Source: Elusimicrobiota bacterium (GTDB lineage: Bacteria > Elusimicrobiota > Elusimicrobia > UBA1565 > UBA9628). From it: DNA of 64,000 nucleotides. Made by a program: the position numbers and the translations under genes. Positions 49,304 through 58,400 of the stretch are shown piece after piece. The stretch's first letter is position 1. Each line of letters starts with the position of its first letter. The stretch spans positions 56,676 through 120,675 of the forward strand of contig PLZD01000049.1 in the NCBI GenBank assembly GCA_003151975.1, given 5' to 3'. Below the pieces are notes generated by a model. That model was given only the letters and a program-made list of their open reading frames with translations. It was not told where the DNA came from and made no database searches.

Positions 49304-50241
49304 CCGCCCCTTGCTGCGTCATGTTCGCCGGGCAATCCGTGCAGGAGCGGGGCATGTGCACCTCGTTGTGGCGCTTGCCCGCGGCCCGCGCCATCCTTGA
49401 GCGCCTCAAGGCGCCGCTCGGCGACGACCTCGAGCGCATCACGACCGAGATGCCCGACGCCGAGCTCGCCCTGACCTTCAACGCCCAGCGCGCCATCCAC
49501 GCGCACCACCTCGGCCATTGGTTCGCGTACCGGGCCGCGCATCCCGAGCTCGCTCTCAATGGTGCGATCGGTCATTCGATGGGCGTGGTCGCGGCCCTGG
49601 TCGCGGCCGAGGCGTTATCAGTGGAAGACTCGGGCGTCTTCATCCGCGCGCGCGCCCAGGCCTTCTCGGACGTCTGCAAGACCTTCGCCGAGCCTATGGG
49701 GCTGGCGGCGGTCTCGACGGAGAACTTCTCCGACGTGATCGACGAGGCCGCGGCCTTCGAGGGCGTCTCCGTGGCCCTGCACAACACCATCGGCCGCGGG
49801 ACTTTGGGCGGCACGACCCGGGCGCTCGAGGCGTTCTCGCGCCACGCCGACGAGGAAGGCTGGCCGGTCAAGATCAAGATCCTCAAGGTCGAGGGGCCCT
49901 ACCACACGAAGGCCTTTTCGCCATGCCGTGCCGCCCTAACGAAGGCGGCAGCCGCACTCACGATCAAAAAGCCTTTCTGCCCGGTGTTCATGGGGACTTC
50001 GGGACGCGCGGAGACCGACCCCGAGCGCATCCGCGCGCTCATCGTCGACCAAGCCGACTCGCGCGAGCTGCACCTCGACGCCGTGCGCGCGGCGTACGCG
50101 GCGGGCTGCCGCAGCTTTCTCGAGGTCTCCTACAAGCCCCAGCCGGTGACGTGGCTGTCCGATCAGCTGCGCGGCGAGGACGGCGGCCTTCTTCCCGGCG
50201 TCGCGGCCCTGGCGGTCAAGACCGAGGACTTGGGCCTATGA
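49300..50241 (+). CDS. FabD-like malonyl-CoA:ACP acyltransferase
   Basis: A 313-residue enzyme with the FabD fold. The nucleophile Ser is in GAIGHSMGVVAAL, the His in EGPYHTKAF, and the N-terminal FAGQSVQERGM stands where GQGxQ is usual. It would load malonyl groups on a carrier protein. ATGA overlap with the pseudokinase gene shows cotranscription. It probably completes the type II synthase genes at 34-41 kb, although another housekeeping FabD may exist outside the window. It converges with a QueC-like gene; the two overlap by 26 bases at their ends. Confidence 0.87.
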   Translation: MTAPCCVMFAGQSVQERGMCTSLWRLPAARAILERLKAPLGDDLERITTEMPDAELALTFNAQRAIHAHHLGHWFAYRAAHPELALNGAIGHSMGVVAALVAAEALSVEDSGVFIRARAQAFSDVCKTFAEPMGLAAVSTENFSDVIDEAAAFEGVSVALHNTIGRGTLGGTTRALEAFSRHADEEGWPVKIKILKVEGPYHTKAFSPCRAALTKAAAALTIKKPFCPVFMGTSGRAETDPERIRALIVDQADSRELHLDAVRAAYAAGCRSFLEVSYKPQPVTWLSDQLRGEDGGLLPGVAALAVKTEDLGL

Positions 50242-50863
50242 CCATGAGCCTTTCCTCGCATTTGCTGCAGGCCCCGCAGTGCCTCAAGCCCTTGGGCCGA
50301 AGACACGAGAAGGTCAGCTCCGTCGGAAAGTCCGGCACGAGCGCGAGCACGCGTTCCTTGCTCAGAAGGCGATAAGGGGCGGAAAAGCGGATCGGGCGGC
50401 CCAACGCCTCTCCGGACGCCCGGCCCATCATCTTGAGAAAGCGCGGCTGGGCGTCGCGGAACGGATTGCCCTTGAGCACCGCCATCTCGACGAGCCCGAT
50501 ATCCGCCCGCCCGCAGTAGACCGCGGCCTGGCTCAGGAGCACGAGATTGCGCCCCGGAAGATAGACGCTGTCCCAGGAACTTCCCGTCGCAGGAACGCCG
50601 CGGCCCGAGAGCCCCCAATGGCCCGGGATGATGCTTCCCATCGGCGCCTCGACCACGACGAGAGGCTTGAGCCGCGGCGACCGCAGGCCGCGCAGGAAGC
50701 GCCGGAGCCAATAGAGCTCGGCGCTCTCCCAAATAAATCCGCTGCGCACGTAAAGCGGGTGGACTTCCCAACCGAGCGCGAGCCGTTGGGCCACGAGCAC
50801 CGAACTATCCGACCCGCCGCCCGCGAGCACGCAGACCCGGCGCTTCCAATAAGTTTTTTTCAT
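50216..50863 (-). CDS. QueC-like PP-loop ATPase
   Basis: A 215-residue protein of N-type ATP pyrophosphatase fold. The P-loop is LAGGGSDSSVLVA, where the usual SGGxDS has its first Ser replaced by Gly. The C-terminal zinc site reads SCLRPKGLRHCGACSKCEER, matching the four-Cys pattern of QueC, which makes 7-cyano-7-deazaguanine. No queD, queE or queF gene is in the window. The ATG at 50863 overlaps the stop of the A24-like gene; an upstream in-frame extension is not needed. It could serve queuosine or a specialised adenylation. Confidence 0.8.
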   Translation of the reverse strand: MKKTYWKRRVCVLAGGGSDSSVLVAQRLALGWEVHPLYVRSGFIWESAELYWLRRFLRGLRSPRLKPLVVVEAPMGSIIPGHWGLSGRGVPATGSSWDSVYLPGRNLVLLSQAAVYCGRADIGLVEMAVLKGNPFRDAQPRFLKMMGRASGEALGRPIRFSAPYRLLSKERVLALVPDFPTELTFSCLRPKGLRHCGACSKCEERLMVIGPSPRS

Positions 50864-52281
50864 CAGTAGACCACCTTGAGGACGTGCCCATTGAGCAGCA
50901 AGGTCAGAAAATATCCGAGGAAGATCCAATTGGCGAACGAGATCGTCGGCGCCAGCGGCACGCTGTCGACTTTATTCTCGACGCACCACTCCGCCAGGGC
51001 TTGCGCCTGCTCCGGCGTGATGCCGTCGGCGTAGAGAGTATGGAAGTGCTCCTCGCAGAACTCGGGATCCATTTCCAAGCGCTCGACGATCGAGGGACCC
51101 AGGTTCATGAACGGCTTGATCTGGTCCGGGCTGACGCTCTTGTACGACTCGGCGTCCCAAATGCGCACGAAGACCAAGGAGAGCCCGAAGAACAACCCCA
51201 TCCCCGCCCACACCGCGATCCCCCACGCCGCCGCCACGGGCGGCGGGATCGCCGCGGACACGCCTTTCAAATGATTCGAGATCCACCCCGGCACCAGGAA
51301 AAGCAGCGGCACCAGGCTCGGCACGATGAGCATGAGCGGCATCACGAGGAAGCCGATTTGCCCGGCGGCGACCTTGAAGGCGAGCTGAATGCCCACCATG
51401 ATGCAGAAGCTGAAGATCGTGATGTGCCCGAAGCTTTCGGCCAGAGCCCCCCAGTGGATCGTCGGCGCGCGCCACAGCAGGATACCGAAGATGGCCGCGG
51501 TCAGCCCCAAGGCGCGGTACTTGCCGACCATCTGGCTGAAGCGGCTCCAGGAATAAAACAGCGCGAAGCAGAACAAGGTTTTTAAAAAATTCGACCGGAT
51601 GACGTCGTTGAGATAATAAGAGACGACGGACATGACCGCCATCGACGAGAGCCAGATCGAGACGTCGGCGAGGACCTTGCGCGGCTCGCGGTATTCCGCC
51701 AGCACTTTCGGAAGTTCGACTTTCATCTTCTCCCACGCCTCGACGGCTTTGACCGCGAGATACGAGGCGGCGCGGCGGGCGCCAAGCTCGACGTAGAATT
51801 TCTTCTGCTCGTTGAAGCGCGTGCGCCACAAGTATTCGGAGGCGGTCACGAAGAGAAAGGCGGCCGCGGGGATGAAGACGTTGATGAGGACCTCGAGCGT
51901 GCGCAGGCCGGAGTGAAACGAGCCCGGCAGGCGCATGAGCCCGTAGCAGAGCGCCAGCAAGGTGAAGAGCTTGACGTCGCCGGCGGGCCAGATGCGCAGG
52001 ACCCAAAGGACGTAGGCCGCCGACGCCGACACGGCCAGGTAGCCGCCGACGGCGAGATAGTAGTCCTTGAACAGATACGTCGAGACGATTCCCAGCTCGC
52101 CGAAAACGGTGTGGCCGATGAGCGCGAGATAACCCGCGGCGATGAACTTGAGCCAGAGCGTCAGATACCGGTTGCGGATCTTCTGCTGGGTCCAATCCGC
52201 CCAGCCCATCTGGATCCAGGCGAACATGAACACGCCCCAGGCGTAGACGGGCACCGCCTTGAGCAGGCTCAGCTCGTTCAC
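50863..52281 (-). CDS. A24 (prepilin peptidase)-like polytopic membrane protein
   Basis: A 472-residue protein. The N-terminal half shows two Asp motifs of aspartic prepilin peptidases: WADWTQQKIRNRY and WPAGDVKLFTLLAL. The second corresponds to GxGD but the first Gly is replaced (PAGD). A cytosolic helical region and six or so more helices follow; the C-terminus is not part of known A24 enzymes. It could process pilin-like or other small signal sequences, or be inactive. The GTG start overlaps the TPR gene (GTGA). No pilin genes are in the window. Confidence 0.75.
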   Translation of the reverse strand: MNELSLLKAVPVYAWGVFMFAWIQMGWADWTQQKIRNRYLTLWLKFIAAGYLALIGHTVFGELGIVSTYLFKDYYLAVGGYLAVSASAAYVLWVLRIWPAGDVKLFTLLALCYGLMRLPGSFHSGLRTLEVLINVFIPAAAFLFVTASEYLWRTRFNEQKKFYVELGARRAASYLAVKAVEAWEKMKVELPKVLAEYREPRKVLADVSIWLSSMAVMSVVSYYLNDVIRSNFLKTLFCFALFYSWSRFSQMVGKYRALGLTAAIFGILLWRAPTIHWGALAESFGHITIFSFCIMVGIQLAFKVAAGQIGFLVMPLMLIVPSLVPLLFLVPGWISNHLKGVSAAIPPPVAAAWGIAVWAGMGLFFGLSLVFVRIWDAESYKSVSPDQIKPFMNLGPSIVERLEMDPEFCEEHFHTLYADGITPEQAQALAEWCVENKVDSVPLAPTISFANWIFLGYFLTLLLNGHVLKVVY

Positions 52282-53558
52282 CAAGCGCTCCGCAGGAACA
52301 ACCGGCCGGCCCGGCGCGAAGCGAACGTCGGATGCGCGGTGCGGTTGCCCAAGCTCAACTCGAGCGCGCGCCGGAGGATCCTTCTCGACGTCCCGGTGCC
52401 CGCGGCCCGGGCGAGCTTGGGGGCCACGCGGCGAAACTCCTCGAAATCCGCGATGCACTTGGACTGATTTCCGAGCTCGTCCCACGCCAAGGCCCGGTTG
52501 ACGTAGGACGTGGCGAAGGGCCGCAGCTTGACGGCGAGGTCGAGGTCCGCCAGCGCAGGCTTCATGCGGCCCGCCAGACGATGGACTTCGCCGCGCCAGG
52601 TCAGCGCTTCTGCGTCCACGGGATCGCGCTTCAAGGCGACGTCGAGATCATGGAGCGCCGGGCGGCCGAGCATGTGCAGCGCGGCCCCGCGCCAGCAATG
52701 CGCCCAAAGCGCGGGCGAGGCGGCGCGCAGAGACGCCTCGCTGTCCGCGAGCGCGCCGGAATAATCACCGCCCCAAAGCTTGATCTCGGCGCGCCAGGCG
52801 ACCACCGACCCGGTGGCCGGATCGAGCGCGACGGCGCGGTCGAAGTCCTCGACGGCCTTGACGAACTCGCCCGTCCAGACCCGCGTCTCGCCGCGCCGGA
52901 CGAAGAGATTCGGGTCGTCCGGGCGCGCTTTGACGGCGCGGTCGAGATACTTGACGGCCTCCGCGTACTTCTCCTCCCAGCGGTGCGCCTCCGCAAGCCA
53001 TGCCAGCGCCCAAGAGCAAGAAGGATCCAAAGCCATCCCGCGCTTGATGTCCTCTACGACCTGATCGAGTTCCTTCTCGTGCGCGTGCGCGCGCGCCACG
53101 CCGCGCGCGACGTACACCAGGCCCCAATCCGGACGGCGCTTGGCCAGCGCGTCGAGGCTCTCGAACTCGCGCCGGTACAGGGATTTATTCTCTGTGCGGC
53201 CGTAGCCGAGGCTCAGCATCCAGAGGCAGCGCGCGTCGAGGGAGATCGCCTTCTCGATGTCCTTGAGGCCATCCTCGGTGCGGCCGAGGCGGCGCTTGAT
53301 CTGGCTCTGGAACGCGTAGACCATCGGGTTGCTGGGGTTGCGCTTGGCGGCCGCGGAGAAGAACTCGACGGCCTTTTCATAGCGGCCGGCGCGGGCGAAT
53401 ATTTCGCCGAGATAGATCAAGGACGCTTCGTCGCCCGGAGAGTTTTTCTGCGCTTTCAGGAAGCACTCCGCGGCCGAGGCGTCGCGGCCCGAGCGAAGTT
53501 CGGCCACTCCGCGCCGTACCCACTGAGCCGCCGAACCCGCGGGCGTCATCCGAAGCAT
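52278..53558 (-). CDS. Cytosolic TPR protein (426 residues)
   Basis: Made of about eleven TPR-like 34-residue units, starting AAQWVRRGVAELRSGRDASA and including repeats such as AHCWRGAALHMLGRP and SYVNRALAWDELGN. No signal peptide or enzymatic domain is seen. The repeat style (AxAWRGExxR) is close to that of the 1078-residue protein at 55416, implying common origin. The last 45 residues are basic (RRILRRALELSLGNR). The ATG lies next to the predicted transcription start set by TATAAT at 53564-53569. It is cotranscribed with the A24-like and QueC-like genes; it may be the scaffold of that trio. Confidence 0.85.
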   Translation of the reverse strand: MLRMTPAGSAAQWVRRGVAELRSGRDASAAECFLKAQKNSPGDEASLIYLGEIFARAGRYEKAVEFFSAAAKRNPSNPMVYAFQSQIKRRLGRTEDGLKDIEKAISLDARCLWMLSLGYGRTENKSLYRREFESLDALAKRRPDWGLVYVARGVARAHAHEKELDQVVEDIKRGMALDPSCSWALAWLAEAHRWEEKYAEAVKYLDRAVKARPDDPNLFVRRGETRVWTGEFVKAVEDFDRAVALDPATGSVVAWRAEIKLWGGDYSGALADSEASLRAASPALWAHCWRGAALHMLGRPALHDLDVALKRDPVDAEALTWRGEVHRLAGRMKPALADLDLAVKLRPFATSYVNRALAWDELGNQSKCIADFEEFRRVAPKLARAAGTGTSRRILRRALELSLGNRTAHPTFASRRAGRLFLRSAW

Positions 53559-53563
53559 CCTAC

Positions 53564-53569
53564 ATTATA
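53564..53569 (-). promoter_or_regulatory. TATAAT -10 box of the TPR-A24-QueC run, leaderless
   Basis: On the minus strand TATAAT is followed by five bases and the ATG at 53558. The predicted transcription start is within one base of the start codon. The -35 match is weak. Confidence 0.5.
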
Positions 53570-53611
53570 TTTTCGACCTCGTTCTTTTGCAGGTTGACAA
53601 TTTGGACGCAC

Positions 53612-53640
53612 TTGACAGAAGCCGCGGCAGGGGCTACACT
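53612..53640 (+). promoter_or_regulatory. Sigma70-type promoter of the SUMF1-like genes
   Basis: TTGACA (53612-53617), a 17-base spacer, TACACT (53635-53640). The predicted start is near 53647, leaving a 41-base leader with a GGGAGG ribosome site. It is divergent from the TPR gene promoter. Confidence 0.7.
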
Positions 53641-53687
53641 TACCGCAAGGCTCGAAGCTCGGTGGGCGGACGAGGTGGGAGGCTTTG

Positions 53688-54512
53688 ATGAATCTTTATA
53701 TAAGGAACGCGCCGGTCCTCGCGTTGGTCCTCGTGGGAGCGGTTTATGGTTGGAGCCAGGAGATCGCCCGCCCCAACGTGGCGGCACCCGCGAGCACGCT
53801 GACGACGGCGGTCAAGGCGGCGGCCGCCCCAGCCATCCAATGGGTGACCATCCCGGGCGGAAGCTTCATGATGGGAGCGAGCGGGCCCCAGTCCGATGAG
53901 GCCCCGCGGCACCGAGTCACCGTGCGGACATTTCAAATGGCGAAGACCTTGGTGACGAACAAGCAGTACCGCGCCTGCTACGAGGCGGGCGCCTGCCCTC
54001 CCCCCGACGCCACGCGAGGGATCGCGGCGTCCGACGATCAGCCGGCGGTCAACGTGCGCTGGGAGCAAGCGCGCGCGTTCTCCCGATGGGTCGGTGGCAG
54101 GCTTCCCAGCGAGTCGGAGTGGGAATACGCCGCCCGAAGCGGGGGCAAGGACTGGGCCTATCCGTGGGGCAACGGCATGGCGACGTGCGATTTGGCGGTG
54201 CTCACCGACGGTAATGAAAGAGGCTGCGGACGCGACGCGAGTTGGCCCGTGTGCTCGAAATCGAAGGGAAACACGAAGCAGGGTTTGTGCGATATGGCCG
54301 GCAACGCGGGCGAATGGGTGCAGGACGCGTATCACGGCTCATACGTCGGCGCGCCGGCCGACGGCAGCGCCTGGGAAGGGCCCGCCGGCTCGCAGAGGGT
54401 CTTTCGCGGCGGAGCCTGGTGCAGCACCGGACCGGCGATCTCCGACACCCGCCGCATGGGCCGAGATCCGAACGTTCCTTATCAGGGCCTGGGTTTCCGT
54501 CCCGTCCGCTGA
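53688..54512 (+). CDS. Secreted SUMF1/FGE-like domain protein 1
   Basis: A 274-residue product with a signal peptide (NAPVLALVLVGAVYGWSQ) and a formylglycine-generating-enzyme-sulfatase domain from residue 48: WVTIPGGSFMMGASGP, RLPSESEWEYAARSGG, YPWGNG, CDMAGNAGEWVQDAYH, RGGAWCS and GLGFRPVR. True FGE has a redox Cys pair near RGG; here one Cys is present (AWCS) and the partner is lacking, so cofactor-dependent oxidation looks doubtful. Ligand- or metal-binding is more likely. The ATG follows GGGAGG by five bases (53688). It is a tandem paralog of the next gene. Confidence 0.85.
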   Translation: MNLYIRNAPVLALVLVGAVYGWSQEIARPNVAAPASTLTTAVKAAAAPAIQWVTIPGGSFMMGASGPQSDEAPRHRVTVRTFQMAKTLVTNKQYRACYEAGACPPPDATRGIAASDDQPAVNVRWEQARAFSRWVGGRLPSESEWEYAARSGGKDWAYPWGNGMATCDLAVLTDGNERGCGRDASWPVCSKSKGNTKQGLCDMAGNAGEWVQDAYHGSYVGAPADGSAWEGPAGSQRVFRGGAWCSTGPAISDTRRMGRDPNVPYQGLGFRPVR

Positions 54513-54533
54513 AGACGTTTTGAGGAGGCATTC

Positions 54534-55349
54534 ATGAAATCCCTTTCGAAGACGATGCCGGCGTTGATCCTGGCCCTGGCGGCAATCTCCCCCTCTTGGG
54601 GCCAGGAGGCCTCGCGGCCGGAAGCCGCGATCCTCCCGCTCGCGGTCAAGACCGCGGCGAGCGTTCCGCCGGCCGCCGGAATCCAATGGGTGGCGATTCC
54701 GGGCGGAAAGTTCATGATGGGCTCCGATGATGCCGGGCCGCGCCATGCGGTCGCCGTCAAGTCTTTCGAGATGGCCAAGACACCTGTCACCAACAAGCAG
54801 TACAAGGCCTGCGTCGACGCCGGAGCCTGCTCGCCCGCGAGCTGCAGCGGCCAGCCGGAAGGCGGCGTCGTCCGAAACGGCGACGCGCCGGTGGTGTGCG
54901 TGACGTGGAGCCAGGCCGCGGCCTTCTCGAAATGGGCGGGCGGAAGACTGCCGAGCGAGGCGCAATGGGAATACGCGGCGCGCAGCGCGGGCAAGAACTT
55001 GAAATATCCGTGGGGCGACAAGGCCGCCGACTGCACGCTGGCCGTCGGCGCTGGCTGCGCGAAGGAGCCGGCCCCGGTGTGCTCCACGCCCGCGGGCAAC
55101 ACGCGTCAGGGCCTCTGCGACATGGCGGGCAACGTGTGGCAGTGGGTGCAGGACTCGTATCACAAAACGTATGTCGGCGCGCCAAGCGACGGCAGCGCGT
55201 GGGAAGGCCCCGCGGGCGCCCATCGCATGCATCGCGGCGGCGCATGGCGCGGCGGCGCGGATTTCGCCGACGGCGCGCGGTCGGGCTCGCGCCTCGGCGA
55301 CGATCCCGGCGTTCATTGCAACGCCCTGGGCTTCCGCATCGTCCGCTAA
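54534..55349 (+). CDS. Secreted SUMF1/FGE-like domain protein 2
   Basis: A 271-residue tandem paralog with signal peptide (SKTMPALILALAAISPSWGQ). The domain shows WVAIPGGKFMMGSDD, RLPSEAQWEYAARSAG, YPWGDK, CDMAGNVWQWVQDSYH, HRGGAWRGGA and ALGFRIVR. The position that has a Cys in its neighbour is Arg here, so it lacks the catalytic Cys pair altogether. Extra Cys residues (ACSPASCSG) could pair. GAGGAGG lies 6 bases before the ATG. Gene order suggests cotranscription with copy 1. Confidence 0.85.
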   Translation: MKSLSKTMPALILALAAISPSWGQEASRPEAAILPLAVKTAASVPPAAGIQWVAIPGGKFMMGSDDAGPRHAVAVKSFEMAKTPVTNKQYKACVDAGACSPASCSGQPEGGVVRNGDAPVVCVTWSQAAAFSKWAGGRLPSEAQWEYAARSAGKNLKYPWGDKAADCTLAVGAGCAKEPAPVCSTPAGNTRQGLCDMAGNVWQWVQDSYHKTYVGAPSDGSAWEGPAGAHRMHRGGAWRGGADFADGARSGSRLGDDPGVHCNALGFRIVR

Positions 55350-55415
55350 ATCCCGGCGTCTGCCGGGCTTGTGGTCCGTCGGAGAAATTCATACTCTCTT
55401 GATGGACCGGCCGCC

Positions 55416-58400
55416 ATGCCCGACATTCTAAGCCCCCAGAACCTGCGCCTCGTCGGCAGTCTCCATCGCCACTTCGATCTGGCCCGGACCTCGGCTCATC
55501 TCCCGCTTCGGCGCGGCATCATCCACGGCGCCGAGTACCGCCGTTGGCTTGCGGCGCTGCCTCACGGCCCGAGCCATCACGCCGCGCGAGGGAGGCTGCT
55601 GAGCATACTCGGCGACGAGCAAGGCGCCCTCAAGGAACTCGGACTCGCGACCCGCCGGCGCGACGCGCCCGCGTGCGCGTTCGCCTTCCGCTGGGAGCTA
55701 GAGACCGGCGCGGGCCGCGACGGCGGAGCCGACCTCGACCGCGCGCTCGCCATCGAGCCCGAGAACGGCTGGTGGCGGCTCTGGAACGCGGTGCGCCACC
55801 TCCATCGCTCGCCCGACGGACGGGCCCTGGAAGAAGCGGCAGCCGCCGAGGCTCTCCTGCGCCACGAGCCTTACGCGCTCTTCGTGCGCGCGCTCATCCA
55901 TTACAAACGCGGGGAGCAAGCCGAGGCTCTCAAGGCGCTGGACGCGGGACTGCGCGCGGCGCCGGAAGTCGAGTGGCCCTACCGCCTGCGCGGCATGTGC
56001 CGCCACGAGCTCGGCGACTCGCCTGGCGCTCTCAAGGACGCCCTGACCGCCGCGCGCCTCAACGAGATCTCGGGGACCTTCAACATCCCGCTGGGCATCT
56101 ACCGCCGGCGCATGGACTCGCGCGCGAACATCGAGGCCGCGACCAATCGCATCAAGAAAGAGCCCCGCGCTTATTGGGCCTACCTCTACCGCGCCGACTA
56201 CCGCCGCAGCCCCGACATCAACGAGAACTCCGCTGGCCTCGCGGACCTCAAGCGCGCCGTCGAGCTCGCGCCCGAGTCCGCCATCGCGTGGGCTTATCTT
56301 GCGCGCACGCAGACGGCGCTAGCCGATTTCAAGGGAGCCAACGAGTCCATCGAGAAGGCAGCCTCACTCGATCCCGAGTGCGGCTGGATCCGCGCGTGGA
56401 AAGGCGAACAGCGCCGCCGCATGGGCGACATTCCCGCCGCGGCCCACGAACTGGACGAGGCGGTGCGTTTGTTCCCGGATTACGAGCTGGCCTACGCCTG
56501 GCGCGGCGGAGTCCGGCGCGCGCAGGGGCGGGCCGAGGACGCGGTCGCCGATCTCGACATCGCGGTCGCGCTCAAGCCGGTCAACATCGCCTGGTGCTAC
56601 TTTGAAAGAATGAACGCCAAGCGCGCTCTGGGTTGGACCGGCGAAGCTCTCCTGGACGCCGAGCACACGCACCGCCTCAACGCCAAGTATTCGTACGAGA
56701 GCGACCCCAAGAAATTCGGCGCGGCCCTGACCGAATTGGAGCGCTATGGGAAAAAGGCCCGGCGCGACGCGCTGGCCGACGTCTGGCGCGGCGACATCCT
56801 GATCCGCCTGCGCGATTTTAAAAACGCCGAGCGAGCCTTGGCCCGCGCCGTCAAGACCGATCCCAAGAACGCCCACGGCCGCATCCTGCGCGGCCGCGCG
56901 CTCGGCGAGCTCGGGCGCTGGACGGCGGCCTTCGCCGAGTTCAAGACCGCGGTCCGGCTCGAGCCCGAATTCCCTTTCGGCCACGCTTGGCTCGGCCGCG
57001 CGAAGATGGTGCGCGGCGAATATCGCGCGGCCGTCACGGACCTTGCGCGCGCCGCGTCCAGCGAGCACGGCTCCGCGTGGATCCTCAGCTGGAAAGGCGA
57101 GGCCGAGTTCAAGCTCAAGGACTACGCCGCGGCCGTGCGCTCGCTCGACGAGGCTCTCGAGCTCCACAAGCGCTACGCCGACGCCCTGCTCTGGCGCGGC
57201 GCGGCGCTGCTGCGTTTGAACCGCCTCGATGCCGCCGCCGCGGACCTCGACGCGGCCCTGGAGATCCGCTCCGACAATTCGCAGGCGCGCTTTTTCAGAG
57301 GCTTGCTGAACGCCAAGACCGGCCGGCCTCTCGAGGCGGTCGACGATCTCGAGGAAGCCCTCGCCTCAGGAGAAGCGCTCTCCGTCAGCTCGGCGCGCGA
57401 GGCCAGGTCTCTCCTCAAGCGGGTGCGGCGCGCGGCTTCTCGACTGAGCACGTCGGACGCCGTCGCCGAGGCCGAGCGCCTGCAAAAGGAAGGCCAGCAC
57501 GCGGCCGCCGTCGACATCTACGGCCGCCTCCTGCGCCTCTCGCCGGACTCCACCGACATCTACCGCAAGCGCGCGGAGGCCTTCCGCTGCCTGGGCCGCA
57601 ACGACCTGGCGCTGGAGGACCGCTCGGCCATCGTGCGCCTGCTGCCCGCCGACGCCGACGCCCTCTGCGGCCGCGGCGACATCCGGCGCCGCCTCTGGGA
57701 CTTCTCAGGCGGCATCAAAGACGCGCGCGCCACGCTCCGGCTTCTGCCGAAATCCGCGCACGCCTGGGTCCTGCTGAGCGAATGCCAGCGCAATCTCGGC
57801 GATTACGACGCGGCGATCGCAAGCGCGACGAAGGCCGCGGCCGCCGACCCCCGCTGGGGCTGGGCCTTCATCGTGCGCGCCAAAGCCAAGCGCCAGAAAG
57901 GAGACCTCGACGGCGCTCTGGCCGACACGGAGCTCGCCGAGAAGGCGGGCGAGAGGGCCTACGCGTGGGGCTGGCGCGGCGAGATCCTGCGTAAGGCCGG
58001 CAAATTTGCGCAAGCGCTCAAGGAATTGCAGCGCGCCAGCGCCGATCAGCCGTCCAACGCCTGGCTTCTCGCCTTGCGCGGCGAGCTCAAACGCCAGCTC
58101 GGAGATCCGAGCCTTGGCATGGATGATTTCTCGCGGGCCGTCCAGCTCGACCCGCACGCCTCATGCGATTACGATTTTCTGGGTGCTACGCCCAAAGCCG
58201 TGCGCGAGGACGCAGCACTTGCTTGGGTCTTCGGCTGGCGCGGCGGCATCCACCGCAAGGAAGAGCGCCTGGCGCCTGCCCGCGCCGACCTCGACCGCGC
58301 GGCGTCGCTGGACCCCGACTGCTGCTGGATCCGCGCCTGGCGCGGAGAGCTCCTCGCGCATCAGGGCGACGCCGCGGGAGCGCTCAAGGAGTTCGAGCAG

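Noticed and set aside
50216..50863. QatC of a Qat defence system
   Set aside because: It has the size of stand-alone QueC, and none of the QatA, QatB or QatD partners is adjacent.
53688..55349. Formylglycine-generating enzymes acting on a sulfatase
   Set aside because: The catalytic Cys pair is missing and no sulfatase gene is in the window.
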